From positions 158,380 to 222,379 of the forward strand of contig MU619272.1 in assembly GCA_025201805.1 (NCBI GenBank): a DNA stretch of 64,000 nt, given 5' to 3'. The notes beneath the pieces are model-generated. The model saw only the letters and a program-made list of their open reading frames with translations, ran no database searches and was not told the DNA's origin. The translations under genes and the position numbers were made by a program. Below, in pieces: positions 37,691 to 49,805 of this stretch. This DNA comes from Parasitella parasitica. Its lineage: Eukaryota > Mucoromycota > Mucoromycetes > Mucorales > Mucoraceae. Each line of letters begins with the position of its first letter. The first letter of the stretch is position 1.

Positions 37691-39390
37691 TTTCGCGCTT
37701 GTCAATTACCAAAATTCGCTTCAGGCTGCATACAAATTTGCTATGCATAATCTTGATGATACTATTTGCAAGTCTTACTATATTCATGTATTATTGTCGA
37801 CATTTAGCCTCGTATTCATTCTATAATAAAGAATTGTATACGGTATAGTTGTTTTCACAACACTCAGTACAGTAACTTACACATGGTGATCGTAGTCCAT
37901 TAATGAGATAGGCCTAACTTTTTTTACTTTCGTTGAATAAGCAAAATGTGCAATAATTTCTTTTACAAAGATGGTCAGGGTAGCATTGTGGGTGAGCAGG
38001 GAAATGAAACTATGAATTTGGAGAATTTTTTTAGGTGGTCGATCCTTTCAATCTTAGAACTTCAAGGACAATAGTCCAGTGCCGATCTTACTAAAATTGC
38101 TTTCCTGCTGAACCCACAGAAAAGCTTGATGTTGAAATGGAGGAAGCAGCTGAAGAATTATCGAATGAAGTGGCAGGTGGTAGATGGAAAATATAATGTC
38201 TATTCCGACAAGCATAAGGCTGTTTTCAATTTATTGAAACGCCAGCTTCTCAAACACTCACATATCTTTGTTGAGACTAGCAATTCTCTGGATAACTAAT
38301 CCATTGCATTATTTGCATCAGAAAGGAACACAATGATTGATATTACGGATGACATATATCCAGGAGTCATAGATATCGTGTGTTTTTTTTGGAAAAATGT
38401 GCAATCATAATGGCTTCCATGTGATGATTCATTCTATTAAAAGATGTCAAAAGGTCTGGTTTGGATCTGCTTTAGTTTATCCAAGCAACTCGGACATTCA
38501 AACGGTTTCGTTTGTTAGTTTGCTCAGTGATCAGTCAACAGCATGACAAGCTACGAAGTAGCATTACTTATATAGTACAAAAAGAGTCATTCATTCTTTT
38601 GTACTCTAGCTTGACATCCAGTTGCTTAAGTTTTATTGCGTATAATGAATCAACAACATGCCTTATTAAATTAAATAAGCTCGCCGTTTCGACGTCCTTT
38701 TCAAGCTAGTTAAAGATATAAAAGTACTACCATTAGAAAGCCAAGAAGCACACCATCTAAATAAACTAAATTGTGATTGTTTTTCTTCTAAACTGTGTAA
38801 GCTATGGCTTCTCAAAGCTAATACTTTCTTCAAAATAACACCATTTTCATTGAGAGCGGAGATTAAACGCATCCAAAATCAGGAAGAAGAAATTCTTTCA
38901 GAAACTCCATTTGGACAATTCGAAACCAAAATTACTTCTTTAAGGCAAAATATCATCCTCTGATACTATGCACACTATTACTATCAGTCTATGATAATAG
39001 CTGTATTTTTGGGCGCTCTACACGCTGGTATCATTTCATGATCCCCGTATGCTTATAGAATAAATTTTGTCGAGAAAACCTCAAAAGCAGATTAAGAGGT
39101 AAAAGTCAATATTTGGCTTAATCAGAGCGCATTTTTAGTCTTTCAGATCAAGGAATGGTCTTTTACGATCATTTTTCTCCAATATATGCCATAGTAAAAA
39201 GTTGCATTTTTGGGGTCAAAATCGAGAATTATGCACTTTCGATGATTTTGGATGTGTGGATACAAGGAAAAAACTGAAAAAATCCGTCATTTTGCATCGA
39301 AAAAAAAATTATGCTCAAATTGCGCCAAAATCATATATTACATGGTCCTTTCTCAATGGATACTATTTCTGGCGTTTTTAGAGCATTTTG
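37691..39390. mobile_element. transposon graveyard: decayed protein-coding debris
   Basis: Stop-riddled sequence with coding-like patches on the plus strand. At 38130-38300 the reading includes VVDGKYNVYSDKHKAVFNLL, which resembles the N-terminal region of DDE transposase ORFs common in Mucoromycota. At 38750-38950 another patch reads RAEIKRIQNQEEEILSETPF. Neither can be tied to a named family. The stretch 38990-39390 directly abuts the dispersed repeat and may be its 5' extension. No intact gene. Confidence 0.45.
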
Positions 39391-39896
39391 ATTATCAAAA
39401 CCAATCAAAAAATGGCATACAAAGCTAAAGTTTTTACTTTTAAACTGTAAAAAATATTTATCTGGGGATGATATCAGGTCAATATAAATACTAGTACATG
39501 AAATAGCTCTATAAAGCAAGTATTTTTAATGCAACAAGTATACCTTTCTTCATAGTAATATGATAAAACAGGTGTGGCTCATTGAGTTGGAAGTGGAGGG
39601 GAATAATTAATGAATACAATGTTTTGCTGTAATAACCCCTTGTTATTTGTGAATAATTCATAAGCTGCTAATTGCTTGCGACAAAGAAGCCCTTTTACCA
39701 TTGTTGCTTATAATAATGCTTAATGTCGGTTCAAAAGTTTTTTTTTTTGTAATTCTAATACTTGACATGTAAAATAGAAAGTAAAATAAAGGGTAATTTT
39801 ATTAACAAAAGTTAAGCTTCATAATCAGCTTCTGGTAGGTTCCAGGTTCCAGGCACTGTACTGTAGAATATCAAATTCTGAATTGGGAATAACTCA
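39391..39896. repeat. dispersed repeat, copy B
   Basis: Partner of 1-501 in direct orientation. Alignment is collinear from ATTATCAAAA to ATAACTC with scattered substitutions, and has a short extra segment near 39572-39595 absent from copy A. The right end lies about 175 bases before the RFC3 start codon, so the element forms much of that gene's upstream region. Target-site duplications could not be identified by eye. Confidence 0.85.
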
Positions 39897-40070
39897 CCTA
39901 ATCATCATTTAATGATAGGCATTCCTTCAAAAATTGACAATGTCTGAACATCATCAATGTCTGAACATCGTCACGAGTGCACTTCAAAATTTGTAGATAC
40001 ACGCGCTTGAGGAACAACGCGATTATACAACCTCTTCTTCTCTTTAAATAATTTTTGTACACTGATTAAA

Positions 40071-41225
40071 ATGAGTGAAATGGAAATTGATACACCCGTC
40101 TTCAAAGGCAAAGGAAAGGAGAAATTGCTCACTATCACTGATGAGCTGGATAATTTGCCTTGGGTTGAGAAATACAGACCTCAAACATTAGATGAGCTTG
40201 TTTCTCATGAGGATATCACTTCCACAAGTAAGAGCCCTTAATCTATGCCACAAATATCATATATATTAACTGGATATATTTGTTAGTTGAGACATTCATT
40301 GATAGAAAAAGACTTCCACATCTATTGTTCTACGGTCCACCTGGTACAGGTAAAACAACCACTATTCTTGCGTGTGCTAGGAAGCTTTACGGCGAGAAAT
40401 TCAAGGCTATGATATTGGAATTGAATGCATCAGATGATCGCGGAATTGACGTTGTGCGAGAGCAGATAAAAAACTTTGCTAGTACAAGAAATATCTACAG
40501 CTCCGGATTTAAATTGATCATATTAGATGAAGCCGACGCCATGACAAATCAAGCTCAATCCGCCTTGCGCCGTGTGATTGAAAAGTATACCAAGAACGTT
40601 CGTTTCTGTATCATTTGCAATTATGTCAGTAAAATCATTCCAGCCATTCAATCTCGCTGCACACGATTCCGATTTGCGCCATTAGAGACAGAACAAGTTG
40701 ATACAAGACTTCAAACAATCATTGATGCCGAGAGTGTAAATTTGACAAAAGACGGCAAGAAGGCGTTGCTTCGGCTTAGTAAAGGTGACATGCGTAGAGC
40801 GTTGAATATATTGCAAGCATGCCATGCCGCGTATGATCGTATTGATGAGGCAGCTATTTACAACTGCACAGGACAACCTCAACCTCATGATATAGAGCGT
40901 ATTTGCAAATGGATGATGGCAGAAGAGTTTACAACTGCATACTCGAGTAAGGATATCGTACGTCGATGCCACGATATGTTGATCATTAATGTAGTCATCT
41001 GTAGATATCGAGAAATTAAAAAGAGAATCAGGTTTAGCTTTACAAGATATTGTAGGCGAAGTGTACAATTATGCAAGATTGATTGAATTTCCAGCTAAAT
41101 CCCGTATATTCATCTTAAAAAACTTAGCTGATATTGAGTATAGATTAGGAGAGGGAGCAAATGAGCATATTCAACTGAGCGCTCTTGTTGGTGTTTTCAA
41201 ATTAGCCCAAGAAAACCTCGCTTGA
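40071..41225 (+). CDS. RFC3: replication factor C subunit 3 (clamp loader)
   Basis: AAA+ ATPase subunit of the RFC complex that loads PCNA (yeast Rfc3, human RFC5). Three exons: 40071-40227, 40287-40946 and 41005-41225, giving 345 residues. Marks are LPWVEKYRPQTLDELVSHED (RFC box II), FYGPPGTGKTTT (Walker A, near residue 69), ELNASDDRGIDVVREQIK, ILDEADAMTNQAQSALRR (Walker B) and IQSRCTRFRF (the SRC sensor/arginine-finger motif). The collar domain follows. The last intron has a normal GTAAGG donor and restores EKLKRESGLALQDI in the C-terminal domain. Confidence 0.95.
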
Positions 41226-41916
41226 TGAAAATAATTAATAAATTATACTTGCTGGATTGTTCGTCATTACATGTTCTAAAAGACTTGAGAAAGAAGCCCA
41301 TTTTTATAAATATGACAAGTCTTATCTTACTGAAAACACTGTTTATAGTGGAAATTGTATATTAACAGAATTTATGCTAATCAGGTACATTTAGATGATC
41401 ACTTCATGCCGTAAAGAAGGAATGTGATAGACAGCGAGATTCGTTTGCTGTCTATTCTAGAAAATTCTTCGTAGTAAAGGCATCAAGTCTGGCGAAACCA
41501 ATCAAATGGATGAATACAAACATATCTGACATAACTGGTCGCTTCGGTAATCGAGATATCATTTCCAAGGCCAAGGGACTGGGGTATATTTGATCTTTCG
41601 GGGCCACTAATTCTTTGAAACATTTCAAATTAATATAATAGCAAGATGCTGTTTTTTCATTGAACCGCTAACTTGGTATGTGCGCAATCTCGATTTCGAG
41701 AAAATTGAAGATCAAAACAATCAACACCCTTTTACTTCCTGGTTGTTCCTGTGACTCGAAAGATTTTTCATATACAGTAGTGGCAGACAGAGCCAACAAG
41801 AAGCAAAAAGGCCCCTTTCCTTTCCTTTTCTTTTATTCTTTTTTTTTTAGTGTTCTTTTTTTTTTTGGTGTGGAGAGTGTATGCTGAAGTATTCGTAAAA
41901 ATACTTTTTATAAAAC
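41226..41916. other. intergenic region
   Basis: RFC3 3' UTR and GATA-factor upstream region. Pyrimidine-rich tracts lie near 41815-41870. No gene or repeat recognised. Confidence 0.5.
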
Positions 41917-43386
41917 ATGGATATTTCAAAAATTTGTATTAAAACCATAGATTCGGTTTCATCGCTTTCCACCATATCAACACCTTCTGAAAATAGGTAA
42001 ACATATCACAGAAATTGGATAATATTAGAAGATTTAGCTCAAAGATGACATAAAATTGAGTAGGGATCCATTACCATCAATCAATGAAAATAGTAATGAT
42101 AGACATCCATATCAATTGCAATATCAATTGCAACACCAATATTTAAAATCGTATGGCCCGAGAGGCCCTTCCTTTCAACAGCAGGCAACACCATCTTTAG
42201 CCTATACGCCCTCAAATCATCCAGATCAGCACAATACAGCATCGTGTCAGACAAACCCGCTACCTGCCCTATTAAATAGTCCAAGACTAATCGCTTCACA
42301 GCCAATCTCATCACCATCATCATATCAACAATACCAATCTGCATCAACATCTTCGTCGAATCACCCGCCTTCATCTCCACACGAACGTAATACAAATAGT
42401 ACATCAGCTTCCAATGACGTTGATAATTTAATGAAGCATGTAAAATATTATATTCTTGTTTAATTTTACTTGACATTAATAACATTCACCAACAAGATCA
42501 TTGAACAATGCACATTTATCTACCAAAAAATAGGAAAATACCGAACCGATCCTCTGAGAGAATCTGAACGAAACCAAATCATAGATAATGTCTTTTTTAC
42601 AGCTAAAGACATGCTAAATTCGTTGAATATTTTGAACAATCGAATGGATGACAGCGAACCTGATGCACCTTTTGATACATCTGCTATTAATACTGATCTT
42701 ACGCTACCAACCGACGCTTTAAATCAAAATGATTCAGTGCCTCCAAGTGTAAGTACATCCTACGGCCATGATATTTGTTCTAAACATACTCGTAGGGCAA
42801 CGAGTCAACCCTGGAAGAGTATAAAATGATTCGCCAAGCTAGAAATCTTCAAAAGAACGCAAGACCAAAATATCGAAGAAGGAGTGTAAATTCACCAATA
42901 CTTGATTTTGCGAACCGTTCGTTGTTTTGCTAATAGTATTTATAGAAAACAAGCATGGTCGGCCATCGATGCCATTCATGCAATACCATGGATACACCTG
43001 AATGGAGAAGAGGGCCTGACGGCGCAAGAACTCTCTGTAACGCCTGTGGTTTGCGTATGTGTGCTGTAATGTTTTTTTTTCTGCATTTAGCTGACTTTAT
43101 CTATCTCTTTCAATCAGATTATTCGAAATTATTAAGGAAAGGTTCGCTTACTGTACAGACCCATAATTACATGATCGAAGCCCCTCCAGACGACTCACAA
43201 CTACAACCGCAACCACAACCACAACCACGAGCAATCCGATTCCCAATTATCCAAGTCAGTAATGTGGACACAAACAGTTCTTCTGTTACAAAATCATCCT
43301 TTTCCAAATACAATACAAGTGCACGGATAGTCGAAATTGACGAAGAAGAGGAAGAGGAAGAGATAAAAGGGGCGGGTATAAACTAA
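41917..43386 (+). CDS. GATA-type zinc-finger transcription factor
   Basis: Six exons: 41917-41996, 42064-42439, 42497-42748, 42796-42885, 42946-43054 and 43118-43386, giving 391 residues. The DNA-binding finger reads [18 protein letters not shown] and closes with LCNACGLHYSK, a single C-x2-C-x18-C-x2-C GATA finger (fungal type with 18-residue loop). The last intron splits it just after the fourth Cys. A basic tail KLLRKG follows. The N-terminal half is rich in Gln, Ser and Pro. A short (QP)n repeat lies near 43203-43228 and a Glu run near the C-terminus. No PAS/LOV domain is visible, so it is not an obvious White-collar 1 protein. The regulon cannot be inferred. Confidence 0.88.
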
Positions 43387-44855
43387 AGGTCCACTTAACA
43401 GGTCGATCGATTGCAAATCAGCGTGACCCACAGTGTAATATATATCACGATTGTAAATAATAAAACTTTTGTTTTTCAAGCATTTCTCATTTGCACGAGT
43501 TGTAATGTGGTCTACTGTGTATTCTGATCTTCCATTTATGTCATAAGTTTTAACCACTGAAGTAAGGATTTAATTTGCGATTGCCACAGTGTTGGATGGA
43601 TGAAAAAGTATTCTCTTACGTTTGCCCAGCATCTCTTTTTGAGAACCGTCCGCACTGATGCGCCGTAAAGTGGTATAACGAAGCCGTGATAGAAGACCTA
43701 GGGACCCCTTTCATAGAACATCAGGCAAAAAACTCTCAGGAAAGCAACGTTAAAAGTAGCTAGCCTTTTGAAATCTTTCACTGGCTATTTGATTTTACAT
43801 ACATCATTAGTTTCCCTGAACGAGAAGGAGGAGGATAAGAAGCAATGCAAAGAGGCTAATAGAACCAAAAGATATTACACTCAACATCAACAGGATATCG
43901 AGGGTAGTTTCTACAAAATAAAGGCTGGTAGAGTTTCTGTAGCACTTGCTACTGAGACGCACCAGTTGAACAGAATAATTGATTTAGTAAAACCTGAAAT
44001 TAAACAAAAATTTGAGATATCTATAATAAACCATGTTATACCTTACCTGATCTAGTGAAAAATGAGAGAAAATGAAAATCCTCTATTTTGTACTCTAGAT
44101 CACTGATAAATTGTATCATACACAGGCATCTAAGGACTTGTTGAAAGCACTGCAAAAGAAGATTTAATTCCCAAAATGATTTAATTCGATATTTGTGTTA
44201 TGGATGTTGAGGAATAAATAGAACATGAGCATTGTATTGCGCTATACTCTTTGATTTCAAGCAATTTCGTTCCCTTACTAAACTTCATCACGAAGAAACA
44301 TTAAACCTTCCTATCTAGAATCGCGAAGCGAATTTACCCCGTCTTATTGGTATTCCCTTCGCCACTGTTATGTACAGTAGTAAGACGTTAAATAATGATG
44401 TAATTACGAATAAAGCAATTTATACTTGAAAAAAAAATTAATTCAATTTATTATGTTCAAATATGTAATGATATAAAGCAAATTCAATCTATAATGTTAT
44501 GTAAGCAAATTATTTTACTCATCTTTGAATGGTCCCGAGAAAACATAGGGTCCGTAATTGTCGCTTTGCACCATAAACTTGAACATAATGCGAATATTCT
44601 TTGCAGCGTATTCCTCTCTGTTATGTTGAAGCTTGCAACTAGAACAATTAAAATGGAATGTGCAGATAATTCAGGTTTGATTATGGCCACCCTGAGATTT
44701 CTTTACTTGACTTGTCATGTATTCATGGAGGAATAGTGTAAAAAGCAATGAGTATAGCTGTTAGCCAAAATGTGAGTGTTAAGAGTACTGTCTACTGTTT
44801 ACTTTTGCGTTTCTTTTGTTTGCGCTAATCATCAACAATTATTTGTACTCGTTTA
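43387..44855. other. 1.5 kb region without a supported gene
   Basis: Contains a 95-codon plus ORF at 43768-44055 (KEEDKKQCKEANRTKRYY and onwards) without known family, and another at 44494-44736. Stops and poor context make both doubtful. The region may include decayed element sequence. No RNA gene recognised. Confidence 0.35.
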
Positions 44856-45695
44856 CTAAATATTTGGTATACCTTGAGAATTTGACCCCACAAAGAATCC
44901 TATAGTGCTTTGATCCCCCGTAGCCTTAAAAAGAAGGAAGTAATGATAACAGATACAAGCAAGATAATGAAAATAAGTAGTAAACGTACCTGTCTGTTGC
45001 TCATCTCATGTAATATAGGAAGAAGTACTTGATCTGGCCTTTCAAGGGTTTCCATTCGAAATATTCGAAAAGAGTTAAGTTGGAGCTGGTCCCTTATAAA
45101 CTTCTGCGCAGAATTATTTACATTAGGATGATAACAGGCAGAGATAACTAAATCATTTGGTAAATCTAACGTATCATGTCTTTTTCTTTGTTCAATTTTT
45201 TTAATCATTGTTGATGCTGCAATCCCAAACGATATCATGATTTTGTCTACCTCAGAATGCGGACAACGTTGCGTTGCCGTACATAGCAAATCCTCATATG
45301 TATTTGACAGCCATTCAAAAAGTGCAACATGAAATATATTCATTATACGTATAGATTCTTTGCCATCATCCATCATAAAGATATAGGTAAGTTCATGTTG
45401 TCATCAGAGACAACAAAAGTTTTTCCTGCTCAATATTTTGTGAAATATCACACAACGGAACCTTTATTACTCAACTGTATTTATCAACGCCATCAATATG
45501 AATGGACAGACACATGTCTATAATCCGTACTCACATTCCATCCACGGAAAGCGATAGCCAACATTGACCACTGGTTAACCGGTCTGTAAAAATAGAAGAT
45601 GATTTACAATGTATTACTCAAGCTTTTGAGACCTTACATCGAATCAACCCATCAGTAAATTTGTGATGGATGATGGTGGACGCTGGTGCTAACAT
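44856..45695 (-). CDS. conserved-looking protein, family not recognised
   Basis: Supported parts: first exon 45695-45638 (MLAPASTIIHHKFTDG and onwards), a large exon ending at 44990 and covering most of 45376-44990, and a last exon 44924-44856 (ATGDQSTIGFFVGSNSQG). The main exon reads IFHVALFEWLSNTYEDLL, then HSEVDKIMISFGIAASTMIK and RPDQVLLPILHEMSNRQ, with even codon-like composition and a good GTACGT donor. Segments LTSGQCWLSLSVDG (near 45580-45540) and VPLCDISQNIEQEKLL (near 45470-45420) look coding, but I could not join them in frame. The joins between 45637 and 45376 are therefore unresolved. No catalytic motif is visible. Confidence 0.55.
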
Positions 45696-45829
45696 TGTAC
45701 CACCTCTACTGAACCACAGACATAAAAAGCGTGGTCCGAGCAACCCTTCACTGTTTTAGCTTTTCTTACTGCATACTCTTTTTTTTACCTATTATAATAA
45801 TTGGAAAGAAAACAACAAGTCAGTTAAAA

Positions 45830-46755
<926 letters not shown>

Positions 46756-47103
46756 TTTTGATCTATATCCAATGTTTTATAATTAAATTTTAATGCAAAC
46801 TTTGGGTTTGCTTTACTGTACCATAATCAAGCGACTCTTTACGTATGCTTTTCAGCTTTTAATTCGTAATGATAGACAATGGCTATCATGCATTACGGTT
46901 CAAATAAAAGGACGTAGTAAATTAAATTGCATTGAGCGGCACACGTTGCAAATGATGCCATGTTCTTGTATTTATAAAGGTTGATTACTAGTATCGGCTT
47001 ACTCAACAATTATATGACAGACTAAGGGATTGCTATTTGGCATCACATTTGTTTTTGCCCATTTCAATGCTTTCAGGGTTTTGAATTTAATTAATAGGTT
47101 CAA
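46756..47103. other. shared 3' region of two convergent genes
   Basis: About 350 bases between the Rab11-type gene and the Cys-rich protein gene. No ORF of interest; both 3' UTRs lie here. Confidence 0.5.
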
Positions 47104-47623
47104 TTAAAATAAGCGTTTTGACATGGATATTGTCAAGAGACAAATAAATAACAAGATGGAGCTACACGCTGCTTCGTGAATGCTACCAACGCTTGTAGCA
47201 TTTGCAGCTGTAGCGCTTGAAGAAGCTGTACCATTAGAAATTGCTGTTGAACCACCCACAGCGGCGTTTACTGCACATCTGGAAACATATTTAGTTTCAT
47301 TTACTGCTGCAGATGTTTGGTTGATACCATGCTGCATAATATAAATGTTGAGAAGAGCACAGGCCTTGAAACTATCACAGGACAAACTACTAGTATCAGC
47401 GCATCCGTTGTAGGTAAACGCAGTTTGGTTGTTGGAATTCTTGGCAATATCGTATTCACAGACTGAAAAGGTGATATTGGTATTTGGGCAAAAAGTATCT
47501 GGACAGACCAACGATGATTTTTGTAATGGATCACACAGCATAGTTGTCGACTTGGGCTAAATAAAAGTATGACGGAAAGGAAGAGTTACTTTTTCTTGTG
47601 CATTATCATATACATATATCATT
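47104..47623 (-). CDS. small Cys-rich, possibly GPI-anchored surface protein
   Basis: The supported exon is 47556-47104. It encodes about 150 residues with at least nine Cys (CDPLQKSSLVCPDTFC, SLSCDSFKACALL), several N-glycosylation sequons (NQT, NET, NGT) and a Ser/Ala/Thr-rich stalk. A hydrophobic C-terminal tail (SSILLFICLLTISMSKRLF) fits a GPI-attachment signal. A possible first exon 47623-47591 joins in phase (MIYVYDNAQEK) but gives no signal peptide. The true N-terminus is therefore uncertain, and either a missed exon or a non-secreted form is possible. No named family recognised. Confidence 0.6.
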
Positions 47624-47790
47624 GTAGTAGAAACGATACACAGATGTAACCTCAATTAACTTTGCAAAACATGATCCTTTGATTTTCTCAATGCATGAAG
47701 CAACAATGTATCACGCCATATTGTGACTGGGTGGGAAGCGTTCATAAACTATGAAGCTCCAATTTTTCATAGCTCTTTACGGGTAGCATC

Positions 47791-49603
47791 ATGTCGAATA
47801 TTTACGCTCTTGAGCCTCATACAAAGTAATTCAAAATACTGCATTCACAAAACAGATACTGACACAAATAATATAGCGCTAAAGTAATTCTACATACAAC
47901 AACTGGTGATATCGAAATTGAACTATGGGGCAAAGAAGCTCCTCAAGCAACACGTAATTTTATACAGCTGTGTCTGGAAGGATATTATGACAATACCATC
48001 TTTCATCGTATCGTTCGAGATTTTCTGGTTCAAGGTGGTGATCCATCAGGAACAGGACAAGGTAATAAATCTCATTCTGTCTTCTACAAATCGAAAAAAA
48101 AAAAAAAAACTAAATGCCTTCATATCAAAGGGGGAGAGTCGATATATGAAGATGGGTTTCCTGACGAATTTCATTCGAGATTGCGATTTAATCGTCGTGG
48201 GCTTGTAGGCCTAGCAAACACTGGACAAGATGACAACGGTTCACAGTTTTTTATCACATTAGACCGAGCTGATGAACTTACAAAAAAGCACACGTTATTT
48301 GGTCGAGTTGCGGGTGATACTTTGTTCAACGTTATGAAGATGACAGAATTAGAAATAGATGAAAATGAAAGACCTTTGTATCCTCCTAAAATCAGAAGCG
48401 CAGAAGTTGTTTTGAACCCTTTTGATGATATTCTTCCTCGAATCACTGCTCAGGAGAAAAAGGTGGCCAAGTTGCTGGAAAAGAAGAAATTGGAAACAGA
48501 GAAAGCAAAAAAGAAAAAGAAGGGGGGTAAAAAGTAAGCATAACAACTATATGATTTGATAATTACTCAGTGGATCTCGGTAGACAATTGAATTTATTAT
48601 CGTTTGGAGAGGAAGCAGCCGAGATGGAACCACCTGCTGATCCTTCCGAAAAACCTAAAATGAAGAGCACATACGATTTTATGGAGAATTCGGTACCAAC
48701 GCCAACGGAATTGCTTGAAGAAATAAGCAAGCCTATTACTGGCAACAAACCCGCAGAGAACAAGCCTTCGATGCAAGAAAAACTAAAGGAAAAGGTACGA
48801 CAAATGGAAAAAAAGAGTAAAGAAGTAGATACTTCAAAAGAAAAGGCAGAACAAGAGGAGAGCAAAGAGACAAAGACACCTGCTGAAACAACAACAACTG
48901 CCATTGAGAAGCTAAAGCAAGATATCCGTAATATATCCAAAGTTTCAATTGAGGAAGAAGTGCCTGTTCAGAGGAAAGAAAAGAAGAAATCTCTGGTTGC
49001 TCTCCAGCGTGAAAAATATGCTTCTAATCAGAAAAAGAACAAGAAGGCCAGCAAAGAAAACGATATTGATGTAGGTGCATGATACATGTCTATTTGCCTT
49101 GCTGTATTAACATTTCTTCGGCCCGACAGGCATTCAACAAATTAATGGCATTCCGAGAAAAAATATCCAGCATTAAACCTGAAAATACTCCCACATCAAA
49201 AAAGGAACAAAAAGTGTGTCAATTGCATGATATCCCTAATTGTGGATCATGTTTTGATGCCAGCATGCTTCAAGATGATGGTGTTACAGATGATGGCTGG
49301 ATTTCGCATCAACTGGTATTTGACAAAGACCGGAAAGGAAAAGATTTAATGCAGCGAAAAGAAACTGTCGATGATTACGTTGTCATTGATCCCAGAGATA
49401 GAGAAGCAAAGGCCAAGCAAGAAGAATTCGACAGAAGGAAATCGACAAAAAGCAAAATATCCCCTGCTTTTAGAAATTCAGACAGGGATAGAGACAGAGA
49501 CGATCGTAAAAGACGCCATAACGACGTTGATGACCGCTATAGGGACAGTAGCAAAAGACATCACGACAACAGAGAAGATAAATCAAGTGGAAGAAATTAT
49601 TAG
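47791..49603 (+). CDS. CWC27: spliceosomal cyclophilin Cwc27 (SDCCAG10-like)
   Basis: Cyclophilin-fold protein of the activated spliceosome (Bact). Five exons: 47791-47825, 47877-48061, 48131-48533, 48584-49070 and 49130-49603, giving 527 residues. The N-terminal cyclophilin domain reads TTTGDIEIELWGKEAP, FHRIVRDFLVQGGDPSGTGQ, GESIYEDGFPDEFHSR and NGSQFFITL. The position of the cyclosporin-binding Trp of cyclophilin A is Glu here (ADELTKKHTLFG), as expected for the CWC27 group, which is thought to lack isomerase activity. A Lys-rich linker and the family block NLLSFGEEA follow. The C-terminal region is conserved (CQLHDIPNCGSCFD, LVFDKDRKGKDL, VVIDPRDREAK), and an Arg/Asp-rich tail ends the protein. 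It converges with the BAG6-like gene 200 bases away. Confidence 0.94.
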
Positions 49604-49805
49604 ATAAAAAAAAAAAAAAGTAAAAATAAAAAGGAATAAGGTATAAACAAATAGATCGTCTTTTGCATATTTGAGCGATTGTTTTGAGTGCTTGTGTGTG
49701 TATTTGTGCTTGTTTGTTTGTTTGCTTGTATCAAGATTTATGCATGGATCCAATATTATTAACTCTACAGTAGGCATTTTTTGTGCACATATCCCAAATT
49801 TTGCT

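Noticed and set aside
44630-44690. Plus-strand reading with CADNSG, reminiscent of ribosomal protein uL14
   Set aside because: The match is only six residues, without the flanking uL14 sequence or a continuing exon; treated as chance.
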